Below, one piece after another: positions 19,168 through 26,840 of a stretch of 47,255 bases of DNA. The stretch is from Truepera sp. (lineage in GTDB: Bacteria > Deinococcota > Deinococci > Deinococcales > Trueperaceae). The stretch lies in NCBI GenBank assembly GCA_018333895.1, contig JAGXSJ010000093.1:1-47255 (forward strand). The letters are read 5' to 3'. Within the stretch, counting starts at the first letter, position 1; the number at the start of each line of letters is the position of its first letter. Position numbers and translations under genes: made by a program. The notes under the pieces are model-generated. The model was not told the origin of the DNA. It saw nothing but the letters and a program-made list of their open reading frames with translations, and ran no database searches.

Positions 19168-19785
19168 AGCGTGTTATGCGCTTCCCGTCAACTGTCCGGG
19201 ACAGACAGCAAGGTCTCGGCTATCCGCCGGGTCTGCCTGGCCATCCCTCTCGCTTCGCTTTCCGAGAAAGTCTGCCAGCAACTGGGCAGGCGCCACAGGA
19301 CGCCGGTAGAACTGGCTTCGCTCCCTTCGACTCCGCTCTGTATAACTTGAGGAGAGATGCGGGGTGTTGCTCAGCTTCGCTCTGCCTTAGTGGCCTAGCC
19401 CTGAACTGCACACCCCACATCCTCATTGGGCAGTTCTGTCGCCAGATACCAGGGTGCCTACCTGGCCTCATCCCTACAGAGATGTGCAGAATCTGCCCGC
19501 CACCTAAGCTTGTAGTGAGCTTGTCGAACCTAGAGGCGGTTATGATCATTAGCTGCCCTTGATGAAAACCGGACCGTACTGGGGCATCCCTCGTGTTACT
19601 CGGGACAGCGTCTCGCGGTGGCCAACGATGCGCAAGGGCTTAGGGAGTTGCAGCAGTGGGCAGTCCACTTCCCCGAGCGCTGCTGGGCCATCGAAGGGGC
19701 CCGGCCCTAGCTCGCTAACGTTGCACCCAAAACCCCGACGGTTTGGCTGCCAGCCCGGCGGTGTCGGTCATCTTTCAGCCAGGGC
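19168..19785. other. Gene-free region with repeat fragments and IS debris
   Basis: The open frames here (both strands) have low protein character. Two motifs resemble dispersed intergenic repeats seen in other bacteria: CCTTCGACTCCGCTCTG at 19324-19340, and GTGAGCTTGTCGAACC at 19516-19531. The right part holds the transposase remnant listed separately. Confidence 0.5.
19581..19710 (+). pseudogene. Possible IS110-family transposase remnant
   Basis: One frame reads SGQRLAVANDAQGLRELQQW, then AVHFPERCWAIEGARP and a TAG at 19708-19710. The AVANDAQGLR...WA...WAIEGA pattern resembles the N-terminal DEDD domain of IS110 transposases. No start codon, no C-terminal half. Assigned by eye from a short stretch. 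Confidence 0.4.
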
Positions 19786-19817
19786 TTGACTCTGTACTAT
19801 ACTACAGGGTCTATAGT
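19786..19817 (+). promoter_or_regulatory. MerR-type promoter-operator upstream of merR
   Basis: TTGACT (19786-19791) and TATAGT (19812-19817) are separated by 20 bp, the stretched spacing MerR-family activators correct. The spacer region holds the dyad ACTCTGTA (19789-19796) / TACAGGGT (19803-19810), 7 of 8 positions complementary. The merR ATG lies 180 nt downstream. Confidence 0.75.
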
Positions 19818-19999
19818 GGCTCTCAAGAAAGGAGGAGATCCCGTCCGACCTAAAGAAGTGTGGGAAAGGTGACCTCATCTCCTTTACAGGCTCAGTGCCA
19901 AGGGGTATGAACAGGTTCATCCTTCCCCAAAACTCAAGCGTCCCTGAGTCAGTCAGGGGTTCCCCTAACTGAAGAAAGGATACAAGGGTTTGTTCGACA
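19818..19999 (+). promoter_or_regulatory. Long leader of the merR transcript
   Basis: A strong ribosome site AAGGAGGAG (19829-19837) opens onto a 44-codon frame without a standard start (ends TGA about 19970), so it may be a decayed small gene. Two overlapping small stem-loops lie near the end: CCCTGA/TCAGGG and AGGGG-TT-CCCCT (19955-19966). They could attenuate or process the leader. Function unknown. Confidence 0.35.
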
Positions 20000-20413
20000 A
20001 TGGCGCTCACCAGAGGCCAGGTTGCCCACCTGTCAGGTCTGGACATCGAGACCGTCAGGTTCTACGAAAAGCAGGGCTTGATTGATGAACCGCCCCGCAG
20101 CGACTCAGGCTACCGGCAGTATTCCGAACAGGACGTGTCGCGGCTTCGGTTAATCAAACGGGCCAAGGAGCTTGGCTTCTCGCTCAAGGAAATCGCCGAC
20201 CTCCTTGAGTTGCAGGTAAATCCCAAGACAGGGAGCGCCGAGGTGCGAGCGCAAGCCGAAGCGAAGATTGCCGACATTGACGAGAAGATTGCCGACCTCA
20301 CGAAGATGAGAGCAACGCTCGCCACGCTGACAGAGGCATGTAGTGGCGAGGGGGCTACCACCGAGTGCCCCATTATCGAAGCGCTCAACGCGCCGGACGG
20401 AGGAGTGACATGA
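20000..20413 (+). CDS. MerR-family metal-responsive regulator
   Basis: 137 residues. N-terminal winged HTH (TRGQVAHLSGLDIETVRFYE, then GYRQYSEQDVSRLRLIKRAKE), long dimer helix, and a C-terminal metal loop ACSGEGATTECPI with Cys-x8-Cys as in MerR (C117/C126). The third mercury ligand of classical MerR (C82) appears to be a Ser/Gly here (NPKTGSAEV), so the metal could differ from Hg(II). Overlaps the next gene by 4 nt. Likely activates the promoter at 19786 and perhaps that at 20753. Confidence 0.85.
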   Translation: MALTRGQVAHLSGLDIETVRFYEKQGLIDEPPRSDSGYRQYSEQDVSRLRLIKRAKELGFSLKEIADLLELQVNPKTGSAEVRAQAEAKIADIDEKIADLTKMRATLATLTEACSGEGATTECPIIEALNAPDGGVT

Positions 20414-20676
20414 ACGCGAAACGCAAGGTAGAGGTGTTCACAGCGGGATGCCCTGTATGTGACGAAACCGTGCAACTGGTTAGAAGCATCGCCTGTGAGT
20501 CGTGCGACGTGACGGTGCTCAACGTGAGTGCGCCCCACGTGGCGCAGCGGGCGAAGGTTCTGGGTATCCGCAATGTCCCGGCTGTCGTGGTGAATGGGCA
20601 ACTGGCAGGCTGCTGCACGGGTCGTGGCCCAAATGAGCACGACTTGCTAAGTGCAGGAGTCGGTCGGGCAACTTAA
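20410..20676 (+). CDS. Small thioredoxin/glutaredoxin-like protein
   Basis: 88 residues. ATG overlaps the merR stop (ATGA), with GGAG 4 nt before. Active-site motif GCPVCDET near residue 14, a further CESC pair, the cis-Pro strand VPAVVVNGQL and a CC pair near the end. Redox or metal-thiol protein, probably linked to the metal response of the adjacent regulator. The extra cysteines suggest metal binding. Confidence 0.75.
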   Translation: MNAKRKVEVFTAGCPVCDETVQLVRSIACESCDVTVLNVSAPHVAQRAKVLGIRNVPAVVVNGQLAGCCTGRGPNEHDLLSAGVGRAT

Positions 20677-20700
20677 CACCATCCTGACGCACCGCTGTTT

Positions 20701-20725
20701 AAGGATGGGAAGCGTTCCCGTCCTT
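20701..20725 (+). terminator. Stem-loop after the thioredoxin-like gene
   Basis: AAGGATGGGAA (20701-20711) pairs with TTCCCGTCCTT (20715-20725), 11 bp with one T-G wobble and a 3-nt loop, followed by a modest T-rich stretch. It separates the merR unit from the next MerR-type promoter. Confidence 0.6.
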
Positions 20726-20752
20726 GTTGCTGCTGTGGGCGGGCAAGCGAGC

Positions 20753-20784
20753 TTGACTCTCCTCCCAAGGGGAGACTTTACCCT
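20753..20784 (+). promoter_or_regulatory. Second MerR-type promoter-operator
   Basis: TTGACT (20753-20758) and TACCCT (20779-20784), again 20 bp apart. The spacer holds TCTCCTC (20758-20764) and GGGGAGA (20769-20775), a 7-bp dyad with one wobble. Transcription would begin almost at the ATG at 20792, giving a leaderless mRNA. Confidence 0.7.
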
Positions 20785-20791
20785 AGCAGGC

Positions 20792-21106
20792 ATGACCGAC
20801 ATCCAACACTGTCCCACCTGTATCGATCTCCTTTACTTCGACGGCTGTCCCTCCTACCAGCGTGTCTGGCGCGACTTGGCCGAGGTCATCGCCGAAGCGA
20901 ATCTGGACGCCTGCGTGAGGCTCGTTAAGGTTGACACGTCAGAAAAGGCCGATGCGCTGCACTTTGCCGGGTCCCCCACCGTCAAGGTCAATGGGCGCGA
21001 CCTTGAAGGCTACGACGGGCCGGGGGTGATGGCCTGCCGGGTGTACCGGGAGAACGGCGGCAAGGGCTGGCCGAGTCGCGAGCAGCTCGCACGCGCCAGC
21101 CGATAG
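20792..21106 (+). CDS. Thioredoxin-fold protein, metal-cluster associated
   Basis: 104 residues from ATG 20792, chosen because the 20-bp-spacer promoter ends just before it; a longer frame upstream is non-coding in character. Cysteines at HCPTC near the start and in FDGCPSY; later the thioredoxin cis-Pro strand FAGSPTVKVNGRDLEGYDG and a Cys in MACRVY. Similar proteins accompany mercury- and arsenic-responsive regulators. Substrate not known. Confidence 0.75.
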   Translation: MTDIQHCPTCIDLLYFDGCPSYQRVWRDLAEVIAEANLDACVRLVKVDTSEKADALHFAGSPTVKVNGRDLEGYDGPGVMACRVYRENGGKGWPSREQLARASR

Positions 21107-21146
21107 ACTAAGGGGCGGAAGCCGACGTCGTAATAGTCATATATAG

Positions 21147-21200
21147 TCAAACTCCTCCCCTTGCCACTCGAGCTCTCCGTTCAGCGAGGAGGAGCTTCAC
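21147..21200 (-). pseudogene. Truncated VapC/PIN toxin start
   Basis: GTG at 21200 overlaps the antitoxin stop, and the peptide starts VKLLL as VapC proteins do, but departs at once (AERRARVARGGV) and stops at 21147. The catalytic acidic residues are absent. Confidence 0.45.
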
Positions 21201-21424
21201 ATATAATCCTCGAAGTCTTCTAGGGGCGCGTCGAAGTCCTCGACGATATAGGTGACGAGGCCTTTAGCCATGCCGATCCGGCGTTGTGGGCGCGCTTCGG
21301 GCAAGGCGAGAAGCTTGACGAGAGGCTTGTTGCCTTTGGCGATGACGATCTCTTCGCCTTCCAGCGCCCGTTAGATCAGCCTGGAGAGGTGGGTCTTGGC
21401 CTGGTGAATGTTCACTTGCGCCAC
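21197..21424 (-). pseudogene. Phd/YefM-type antitoxin broken by a stop codon
   Basis: Reading from GTG 21424 gives VAQVNIHQAKTHLSRLI, then TAA at 21373-21371, then RALEGEEIVIAKGNKPLVKL and a normal Phd tail ending DFEDYM. Apart from the single in-frame stop the frame matches the family over its full length, so a point mutation is the simplest cause. The toxin behind it is truncated, so the whole module appears dead. Confidence 0.75.
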
Positions 21425-21651
21425 AACCCCACTTTAGCTAAGCTCCATGACTAAGTCAATCTCGGCTTCTGCTCGCGATGACCAGGAGGTGCCCAGAGTT
21501 TTCCCAGCGCTGGCCCACCCTGGAGCCACTTTTGAGGACACTCCTTCAGAGCTTCGCCAGCAGCTCCAGCATGACGTGGTAGACCGACACCTGCACCTCC
21601 TGGATGCGGCGCACTCGCTGGCCGCTTCCGCAAAGGCAGCTGACCCTCCCG

Positions 21652-21732
21652 AACCCCGAAAGCGGCGCGGGTGCGCGTCACCCCGACCCGCCCGGCAAAG
21701 GCCGTGACTTCAGTGTCTAACATGCTGATCAC
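21652..21732 (-). pseudogene. Truncated IS3-type transposase OrfB start
   Basis: The frame overlapping the orfA stop begins MISMLDTEVTAFAGRVGVT and continues TRAAFGV, which resembles the first residues of IS3-type OrfB, then loses similarity. A second protein-like piece in another frame (RVRRIQEVQVSVYHVMLELL, stop 21546) follows, so the insertion sequence seems fused to unrelated debris. The DDE catalytic domain is missing. Confidence 0.45.
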
Positions 21733-22154
21733 TTCGCCTCGTCGCTCTTGCAGGATATCCCTCGCAAGAGCGTAAAGGCGTTTCTCAGCGCCTCAATCAG
21801 CTCCTCCGCCTTACCAAGCCGTTCCGCTAAGAGAGCTAGCTGCTCCCGCAACCGCTTATTCTCAGCTGCTAGCTTGTCCGTCTTCGGACCACGCTGCTTA
21901 CCACCCATCGCCTCGAGCATGCCCCTTTCGCGTTGCCGCCGCCATTCGGAAATCAAGCTGGAGTAAAGACCTCCCCGGCGTAGAATCTGGCCGGCCTGAT
22001 CCTTTTGGGTGACCGCCTCGATCTCCACGAGAATCCCCAGCTTGTACTGCGCTGAGAACCTTCTCGGCACAATCACCTCTGACTCGTCTGCTTCCTCTGC
22101 ATCATGTGCTCTCTTCTGCCCTCTGCTCAAAAAACTTTTGGGGATGAGCGGCAA
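21729..22154 (-). CDS. IS3-like transposase OrfA
   Basis: 141 residues from a TTG at 22154; a start near VIVPRRF is also possible. HTH of the orfA type (RRFSAQYKLGILVEIEAV, GGLYSSLISEWRRQRERGML), then a GPKTDKLAAENKRLREQ leucine-zipper helix as in IS3-type OrfA proteins. The DDE partner is truncated, so the element is probably immobile by itself. No terminal inverted repeats identified. Confidence 0.7.
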   Translation of the reverse strand: MPLIPKSFLSRGQKRAHDAEEADESEVIVPRRFSAQYKLGILVEIEAVTQKDQAGQILRRGGLYSSLISEWRRQRERGMLEAMGGKQRGPKTDKLAAENKRLREQLALLAERLGKAEELIEALRNAFTLLRGISCKSDEAK

Positions 22155-22271
22155 CCATCATTCTGGCATAGAGGGACCATGCCTACTCCCTCATTCCCTT
22201 TGAGTCAAGTCCTTTCCCGAATTGGCGTCACGTTTAAGCAGCTTCATACTGGCGGAAACTATAATGGTGTC

Positions 22272-22583
22272 ATGCCTCGTGATCCCCTGGTCGCCATTGT
22301 CCTGCTTCTTTTCTTGCTGTTGATCGCGGTGCTGCTCACCTTGTGGCTAGCGCTGACTAGCACCACACGCACCAGGCAGCGCGAGGCAACCAGCAACCCC
22401 AATCCGGTCACCCCCAAACTGGCGCTATCGAATGACCAGGTACGCGGCGCTAAGGCTACCAAGCCTTCGGAATTGTCGGGCGAAGCCTTATTGTCGGGCG
22501 AAGCCTTAAGCAAGGGGTCTAGCAAGCAAGAGGACGCCTTTGAACGGTTCCTAAAGGCCAAGAACGACGACTTAGATTTCTGA
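22272..22583 (+). CDS. Small single-pass membrane protein, unknown
   Basis: 103 residues from ATG 22272; TATAAT at 22260-22265 lies 6 nt before it, so a leaderless start fits. One strong hydrophobic helix (residues 6-28, rich in Leu/Val), then a Ser/Thr/Lys/Glu-rich tail ending in an acidic KNDDLDF. An exact 18-bp tandem duplication encodes LSGEAL twice. No family recognised. Confidence 0.6.
   Translation: MPRDPLVAIVLLLFLLLIAVLLTLWLALTSTTRTRQREATSNPNPVTPKLALSNDQVRGAKATKPSELSGEALLSGEALSKGSSKQEDAFERFLKAKNDDLDF
22473..22508 (+). repeat. 18-bp tandem duplication
   Basis: Two exact copies, 22473-22490 and 22491-22508, each beginning TTGTCGGGCG and ending AAGCCTTA. In frame within the small membrane protein gene, hence a recent slippage event. 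Confidence 0.95.
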
Positions 22584-22610
22584 TGCAAAACCTGGCCACA
22601 AGCCTACAGA

Positions 22611-22680
22611 ATGTAGGAAGTAGGTTGTGGGTGGTGGGGGTTTCCTACTACCTATATCCCACGACCCACATCCCATTTGG
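22611..22680 (+). terminator. Large imperfect stem-loop after the membrane protein gene
   Basis: TGTGGGTGGTGGG (22626-22638) is complementary at 12 of 13 positions to CCCACGACCCACA (22658-22670). GTAGGAAGTAGG and CCTACTACC around 22613-22652 offer a competing pairing. Could be a terminator or an intergenic repeat. Confidence 0.45.
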
Positions 22681-22690
22681 AACCGCTTGC

Positions 22691-22778
22691 TATACTATTG
22701 TGTGCGTTTTAATTACCAGCAGATGATCCTGAGCCCTCAGGGTAGGGTCGGGATGATCCCGCTCGAGCGGAGCCCTTA
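22691..22778 (+). promoter_or_regulatory. Promoter and leader of the HerA-like gene
   Basis: TATACT at 22691-22696, then an 80-nt leader rich in dyads: CCTGAG/CTCAGG (22728-22741) and the palindrome CCGCTCGAGCGG (22759-22770). A possible 18-codon upstream frame (ATG 22723) ends in TAATG, overlapping the HerA start, but lacks a ribosome site. Confidence 0.4.
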
Positions 22779-24626
22779 ATGCAATCCGTCGGCATGGTGC
22801 TTGGCACCCAGGATGCCACCCCCTTACAGTTCTGGTTTGCGGTGGCCGCGGGGGCCAAAGTCCAGCTTGATGACATCGTTGCCATAAAGGTCCAAGATCC
22901 CGCTAACGCCAACGCGGTAGTGCATTTCTACGGCGTGGTTGACGAGGTGCGCCGCCGCCTCGAAGGAGTGCAGTTTGACGGCGATACCGAGCTGGTGGCA
23001 CAGGGTCTCATGCCGGCGGGTGTCAGCTACGCCGCCCATGTGCTGGTGACGCGGGTCGAACCCGAGGAGTTCATACCGCCCGGCCCCGGCGATGCGGTCT
23101 ATCTGGCCTCCGGTGAAGCGCTCGCGAAAGCCCTCTATCTTGACAACATGGAAGCGCCCCTGCCCGCAGGGGTGCTGCGCAACGGCGAGCCGGGCTACCT
23201 CAACTTCGATTTTATCAGCGGCCAAAAGGGGGCGCATATCAACATCTCGGGCATCTCCGGCATCGCTACCAAGACGAGCTATGCGCTATTTCTGCTCTAT
23301 AGCATCTTCAACGCCCTTAATCGCAAAACTGGCCAGCCGCTGGTCCAGGCCAACACCAGCAAGGCGATCGTCTTTAACGTCAAGGGTGAAGACCTGCTCT
23401 TTTTGGACCGGCCCAACAAAGACTATCCCACCGCTGAGCAGGCCTGGCAGAACAAGCGCCGCAGCAAGGTCAGCCGCTACGCCCTGTGCGGCCTGCCAGT
23501 CAGCGCCTTTAGCAGTCTCAGTGTAAGCGCCCCGGCGCGTGAGGGGCGCGCCTTGATGGCCGAGGCCGCCTCGCGTGAGGGGGTTAAGCCGTACCTCTGG
23601 ACGCTACAGGCGTTTGCGGCCGAGCGCATGCTCTCGTTTGCCTTCGTTGACCGTGACGCCATGACCAACTTGGGCTTCTTGCTGACACATGTGGAGGAGC
23701 GCCTAGTCAACTTAGCCGCCGGACAGTCTGGGCCGCATCTCGAAGTGGAACGCTTTAGCCACTTGCTTACGCCCTCGCCCAATGAAGCGTCAGCTAGCGA
23801 CTTTACGCCGCTCTCTGCCGAGGCACTTTTTAGTGATAGCCGCCGCAGCGAGCTGCGCGGCGATACCGAACGGCTGATGACCTTTTACGATCTATTGCGC
23901 TATCTCCGCTTCAAGCTACTTGGCACCGGCCTAGATGACTACAAGGATGGCGACCCTAGTTGGGTGGCCAATATGCACCGGGGGACGCGCGAGGCCTTTA
24001 TCCGCCGACTAATGGGAGCTGCCAAACATCTGGCGCGGCTAGTGCGCGGCGACTTGAGCGAGCGCGAAGTGGCGCGGGCCCGGCTCGATATCTTGACCAG
24101 CGAACAACAGGTGCATGTGGTCGATATCCACAGCCTAGCGCCGCTAGCGCAGATGTTTGTGGTAGGCGTACTGTTGCGCCAGGTGTTCGAGGCCCAGGAG
24201 GCACGCCACAGCCGCAGTCAGATCTTCGTTGTGCTAGACGAGCTTAACAAGTACGCCCCGGCCGAGGGTGACAGCCCCATTAAGGACGTGCTATTAGACA
24301 TCGCCGAGCGCGGGCGGAGCTTGGGCATTATCTTAATCGGCGCGCAACAGACCGCTAGTCAGGTCGAGCGGCGGGTGGTGGCCAACGCCGCTATCCGGGT
24401 GGTCGGGCGCCTTGATGCTGCCGAGGCCGAGCGGCCTGAGTACCGCTTCATGCCGCGGAGCTTCGTAGGGCGCTCGACTATTCTGGCGCCGGGCACTATG
24501 ATCGTCCAGCAACCGGACGTGCCGCAGCCGATGCTGCTCAACTTTCCCTTCCCGGCCTGGGCTACCCGCAAAAAGGAAGCCCTTGAGGACGCCAGCGACG
24601 CGCGGGCACTCGAGGTGTTGGAGTGA
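22779..24626 (+). CDS. HerA/FtsK-like ATP-binding protein
   Basis: 615 residues. N-terminal beta-barrel (MQSVGMVLGTQDATPLQF, AIKVQDPANANAVVHFYGVV), then a modified P-loop SGISGIATKTS near 157-167 in which the usual GxGKS glycine is replaced, a Walker B FVVLDELNKYAP near 482-493 and a sensor-like LIGAQQTASQVERRVVANAAIRVVGR. HerA-family hexamers translocate DNA, in repair with NurA or in anti-phage systems. No nurA or other partner is adjacent, so the role is open. Start ATG 22779 has no strong ribosome site. Confidence 0.75.
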   Translation: MQSVGMVLGTQDATPLQFWFAVAAGAKVQLDDIVAIKVQDPANANAVVHFYGVVDEVRRRLEGVQFDGDTELVAQGLMPAGVSYAAHVLVTRVEPEEFIPPGPGDAVYLASGEALAKALYLDNMEAPLPAGVLRNGEPGYLNFDFISGQKGAHINISGISGIATKTSYALFLLYSIFNALNRKTGQPLVQANTSKAIVFNVKGEDLLFLDRPNKDYPTAEQAWQNKRRSKVSRYALCGLPVSAFSSLSVSAPAREGRALMAEAASREGVKPYLWTLQAFAAERMLSFAFVDRDAMTNLGFLLTHVEERLVNLAAGQSGPHLEVERFSHLLTPSPNEASASDFTPLSAEALFSDSRRSELRGDTERLMTFYDLLRYLRFKLLGTGLDDYKDGDPSWVANMHRGTREAFIRRLMGAAKHLARLVRGDLSEREVARARLDILTSEQQVHVVDIHSLAPLAQMFVVGVLLRQVFEAQEARHSRSQIFVVLDELNKYAPAEGDSPIKDVLLDIAERGRSLGIILIGAQQTASQVERRVVANAAIRVVGRLDAAEAERPEYRFMPRSFVGRSTILAPGTMIVQQPDVPQPMLLNFPFPAWATRKKEALEDASDARALEVLE

Positions 24627-24771
24627 TATTAGACGCGCTGTGAGAAATGAGAAAAGAGGAATGAGAAAAGAGTACCTGGCACCGAGCGTGACGCGACTTA
24701 CTAGGTGCTTATCTACCCCTACTTGAATACTGGCTACTTGTCTACTTGACTACTGCCGCTAGGAGGCTACC
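24627..24771 (+). repeat. Short direct repeats before the dipeptidase
   Basis: AATGAGAAAAGAG occurs twice (about 24645-24672) and CTACTTG-type units recur four times (about 24718-24752), just before the AGGAGG site at 24761-24766. The latter resemble the repeats before guaA at 44600-44636 on the other strand. Confidence 0.6.
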
Positions 24772-25812
24772 TTGACCACACCCATCTTCGACGGCCACAA
24801 CGACACCCTGCTCAGCCTCTGGCGCCCCAAAGAGGGCGAGGCGCGGAGCTTTCTTGAGCGCAGCGACTACGGTCATCTCGACCTGCCGCGGGCGCAAGAG
24901 GGCGGCTTAGCGGGCGGCTTTTTTGCGGTGTTCGTGCCGCCTGCTACCAAAGAGGAGACCAAGCTCCCTAGCGAGCCGCCGTTTGAGCTGCCGCTGCCTG
25001 AGCCCTTAGAACTCGCCTACGCGCAGCAGGCGACTATGGCGATGCTGGCCATAGCGTATAGGCTCGAGCGCGCCGGGGCATTAAAAATTGTGCGCAGCGC
25101 TGCTGAACTAGGTCCTTGCCTTAACCAGGGGGTGCTGGCGGCGGTGCTCCACCTTGAAGGGGCAGAAGCCATCGACCCAGATTTAACTGCCCTGGAGGTC
25201 TTCTACCAGGCCGGCGTGCGCTCCCTGGGGCCGGTGTGGAGCCGCCCTAACGCCTTTGGCTGTGGGGTGCCGTTTAAGTTTCCCGGCTCGCCGGATACCG
25301 GCCCTGGCCTTACCGCCGCGGGCCAGGCGCTGATTGCGGCCTGTAACGAGCTAGGTATCATGATCGACCTCTCACACCTCAACGAGCAAGGCTTTTGGGA
25401 CGTGGCCAAGCTCAGCCAAGCCCCGCTAGTAGCAACCCATTCCAATGTTCACGCGCTCTGCCCCTCTAGCCGCAACCTAACCGACCGCCAGCTTGACGCC
25501 ATCAAGGACTCAGGCGGTATGGTCGGCCTCAACTTTGCGGTGAGCTTCCTCCGCGCTGACGGCAAGAACGACGCCGACACACCGCTTGAAGTGCTGGTGC
25601 GGCACCTCGACTACTTAGTTGCGCGGTTGGGGATCGACCATGTCGGCCTTGGCTCGGACTTCGACGGGGCCACCGTGCCTCGCGACATCAAGGATGTGAC
25701 GGGCCTCCCGAAACTCCTTGAGGCGCTGCGCGCGCACGGCTACGATGAGGCCAGCCTACGCCAGGTAGCTTATGAGAACTGGTGGCGGGTGCTGCGGCTG
25801 AGCTGGCACTGA
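24772..25812 (+). CDS. Membrane-dipeptidase family (M19) peptidase
   Basis: 346 residues. TTG start at 24772 with AGGAGG 5 nt before. Zinc ligands in FDGHNDTL (H-x-D), Glu in HLEGAEAI, His in MIDLSHLNEQGF and VATHSNVHAL, Asp in HVGLGSDFDG. M19 enzymes hydrolyse dipeptides, including D-residue ones. No signal peptide, so cytoplasmic. Stands alone between the HerA-like gene and convergent tatD. Confidence 0.93.
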   Translation: MTTPIFDGHNDTLLSLWRPKEGEARSFLERSDYGHLDLPRAQEGGLAGGFFAVFVPPATKEETKLPSEPPFELPLPEPLELAYAQQATMAMLAIAYRLERAGALKIVRSAAELGPCLNQGVLAAVLHLEGAEAIDPDLTALEVFYQAGVRSLGPVWSRPNAFGCGVPFKFPGSPDTGPGLTAAGQALIAACNELGIMIDLSHLNEQGFWDVAKLSQAPLVATHSNVHALCPSSRNLTDRQLDAIKDSGGMVGLNFAVSFLRADGKNDADTPLEVLVRHLDYLVARLGIDHVGLGSDFDGATVPRDIKDVTGLPKLLEALRAHGYDEASLRQVAYENWWRVLRLSWH

Positions 25813-25825
25813 TATCGGTGTATCC

Positions 25826-26617
25826 TCAATTCAAGACTCTCGACAACGCCTGGCCTCCTGCAACAGGTAGCCCAAAAAGCCGCGTAGCGTTGCGGTCGGT
25901 TACAGCCTCAATCTGTTCGCTGGTTTCGCCGCGCAGCGCAGCCAAAAACGCTGCCGTATAGCGCACGTTAGCCGGAACGTTGCGCTGACCGCGCTTCGGC
26001 ACTGGGGTCATAAACGGGCTATCGGTCTCTACTAGCAACCGGTCGGCAGGCAGGGCCTTGGCCACCGCGTGCAGCGCCTGAGCACCGGGGTAGGTCAGGT
26101 TACCGGCAAACGACACCGACCAGCCTAGCGTAAGTCCTGCTTCAAGCAGCTCAGGGTGGCCGTTAAAGCAGTGCAGGACACCTTTATGCCAGCCTAGTTC
26201 GCGTAACATAGCCGCTGCTGCTTTTGATGACTGCTCGCCGTTCTGCTTGTCGCGCACGTGTAAAATCAGCGGCTTATCAAGCTCGGCAGCTAGCTCGGCT
26301 TGCCAGCGCAAGCTCTGGCGCTGCGTCGCCTGATCGACCCGGTCCCAGTAATCATCAAAGCCGCTCTCGCCAATAGCGACTACCTTCGGGTGACGGGCCA
26401 ACGCAGCGATTTCGGTCCGCACCTCGGCCTCTTGGGCTTCAAAAGCGTCGTTGGGGTGAATGCCGACTACCGCCCACACGTTAGCGAATCGCTCGGCCAG
26501 CGCCACGGTGGCGCGGCAGCGCACCAGCGTCGTCCCGACACTGATGATTGCCGTCAGGCTAGGGTCAACAGCTAGTGGATCATCGCAGTAGTCGAGGTGG
26601 CAGTGGCTGTCGATCAC
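25826..26617 (-). CDS. tatD: TatD-family metal-dependent hydrolase
   Basis: 263 residues. Metal-binding set visible: MIDSHCHLD, AIGESGFDDY (family usually GEIGLDYY), LILHVRD, LHCFNGH and VETDSPFM. TatD proteins are 3'-5' DNA/RNA exonucleases or deacylases. The C-terminal GQRNVPANVRYTA is typical. Convergent with the dipeptidase gene. Confidence 0.92.
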   Translation of the reverse strand: MIDSHCHLDYCDDPLAVDPSLTAIISVGTTLVRCRATVALAERFANVWAVVGIHPNDAFEAQEAEVRTEIAALARHPKVVAIGESGFDDYWDRVDQATQRQSLRWQAELAAELDKPLILHVRDKQNGEQSSKAAAAMLRELGWHKGVLHCFNGHPELLEAGLTLGWSVSFAGNLTYPGAQALHAVAKALPADRLLVETDSPFMTPVPKRGQRNVPANVRYTAAFLAALRGETSEQIEAVTDRNATRLFGLPVAGGQALSRVLN

Positions 26618-26840
26618 CGGCCCAGTTTAGCTAATTTGGCCTTGCGGGGTGCATCTCATCTGACGGGGAGACGATAAAGCAGGGGATGAAGCAACGACCG
26701 AACTGGCCGGTAGAAGCGCGAGCATCGCGGATATTGCGACTCGGAGGCAAAGCCGAAGGGGAAGCGATCTCAGGCAGGGCGCGCACAAGCTAGCGCGATT
26801 AATGATGTTTGATAATCTGTTTTAAGGAGACGAAAATGCC
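26618..26840. other. Intergenic, no gene supported
   Basis: A 35-codon frame from an ATG at about 26686 has no ribosome site and no recognisable similarity. AAGGAG at 26825-26830 precedes an ATG at 26836, but that frame stops after 12 codons; it may be the displaced start of the PIN-domain stub that follows. Confidence 0.4.

Noticed and set aside
19176-19562. 128-codon frame and its 109-codon opposite-strand partner
   Set aside because: No start signals, low-complexity composition, and repeat-like motifs inside; no family resemblance.
21447-21707. 86-codon plus-strand frame
   Set aside because: Shadow of the IS and unknown remnants on the minus strand; no ribosome site.
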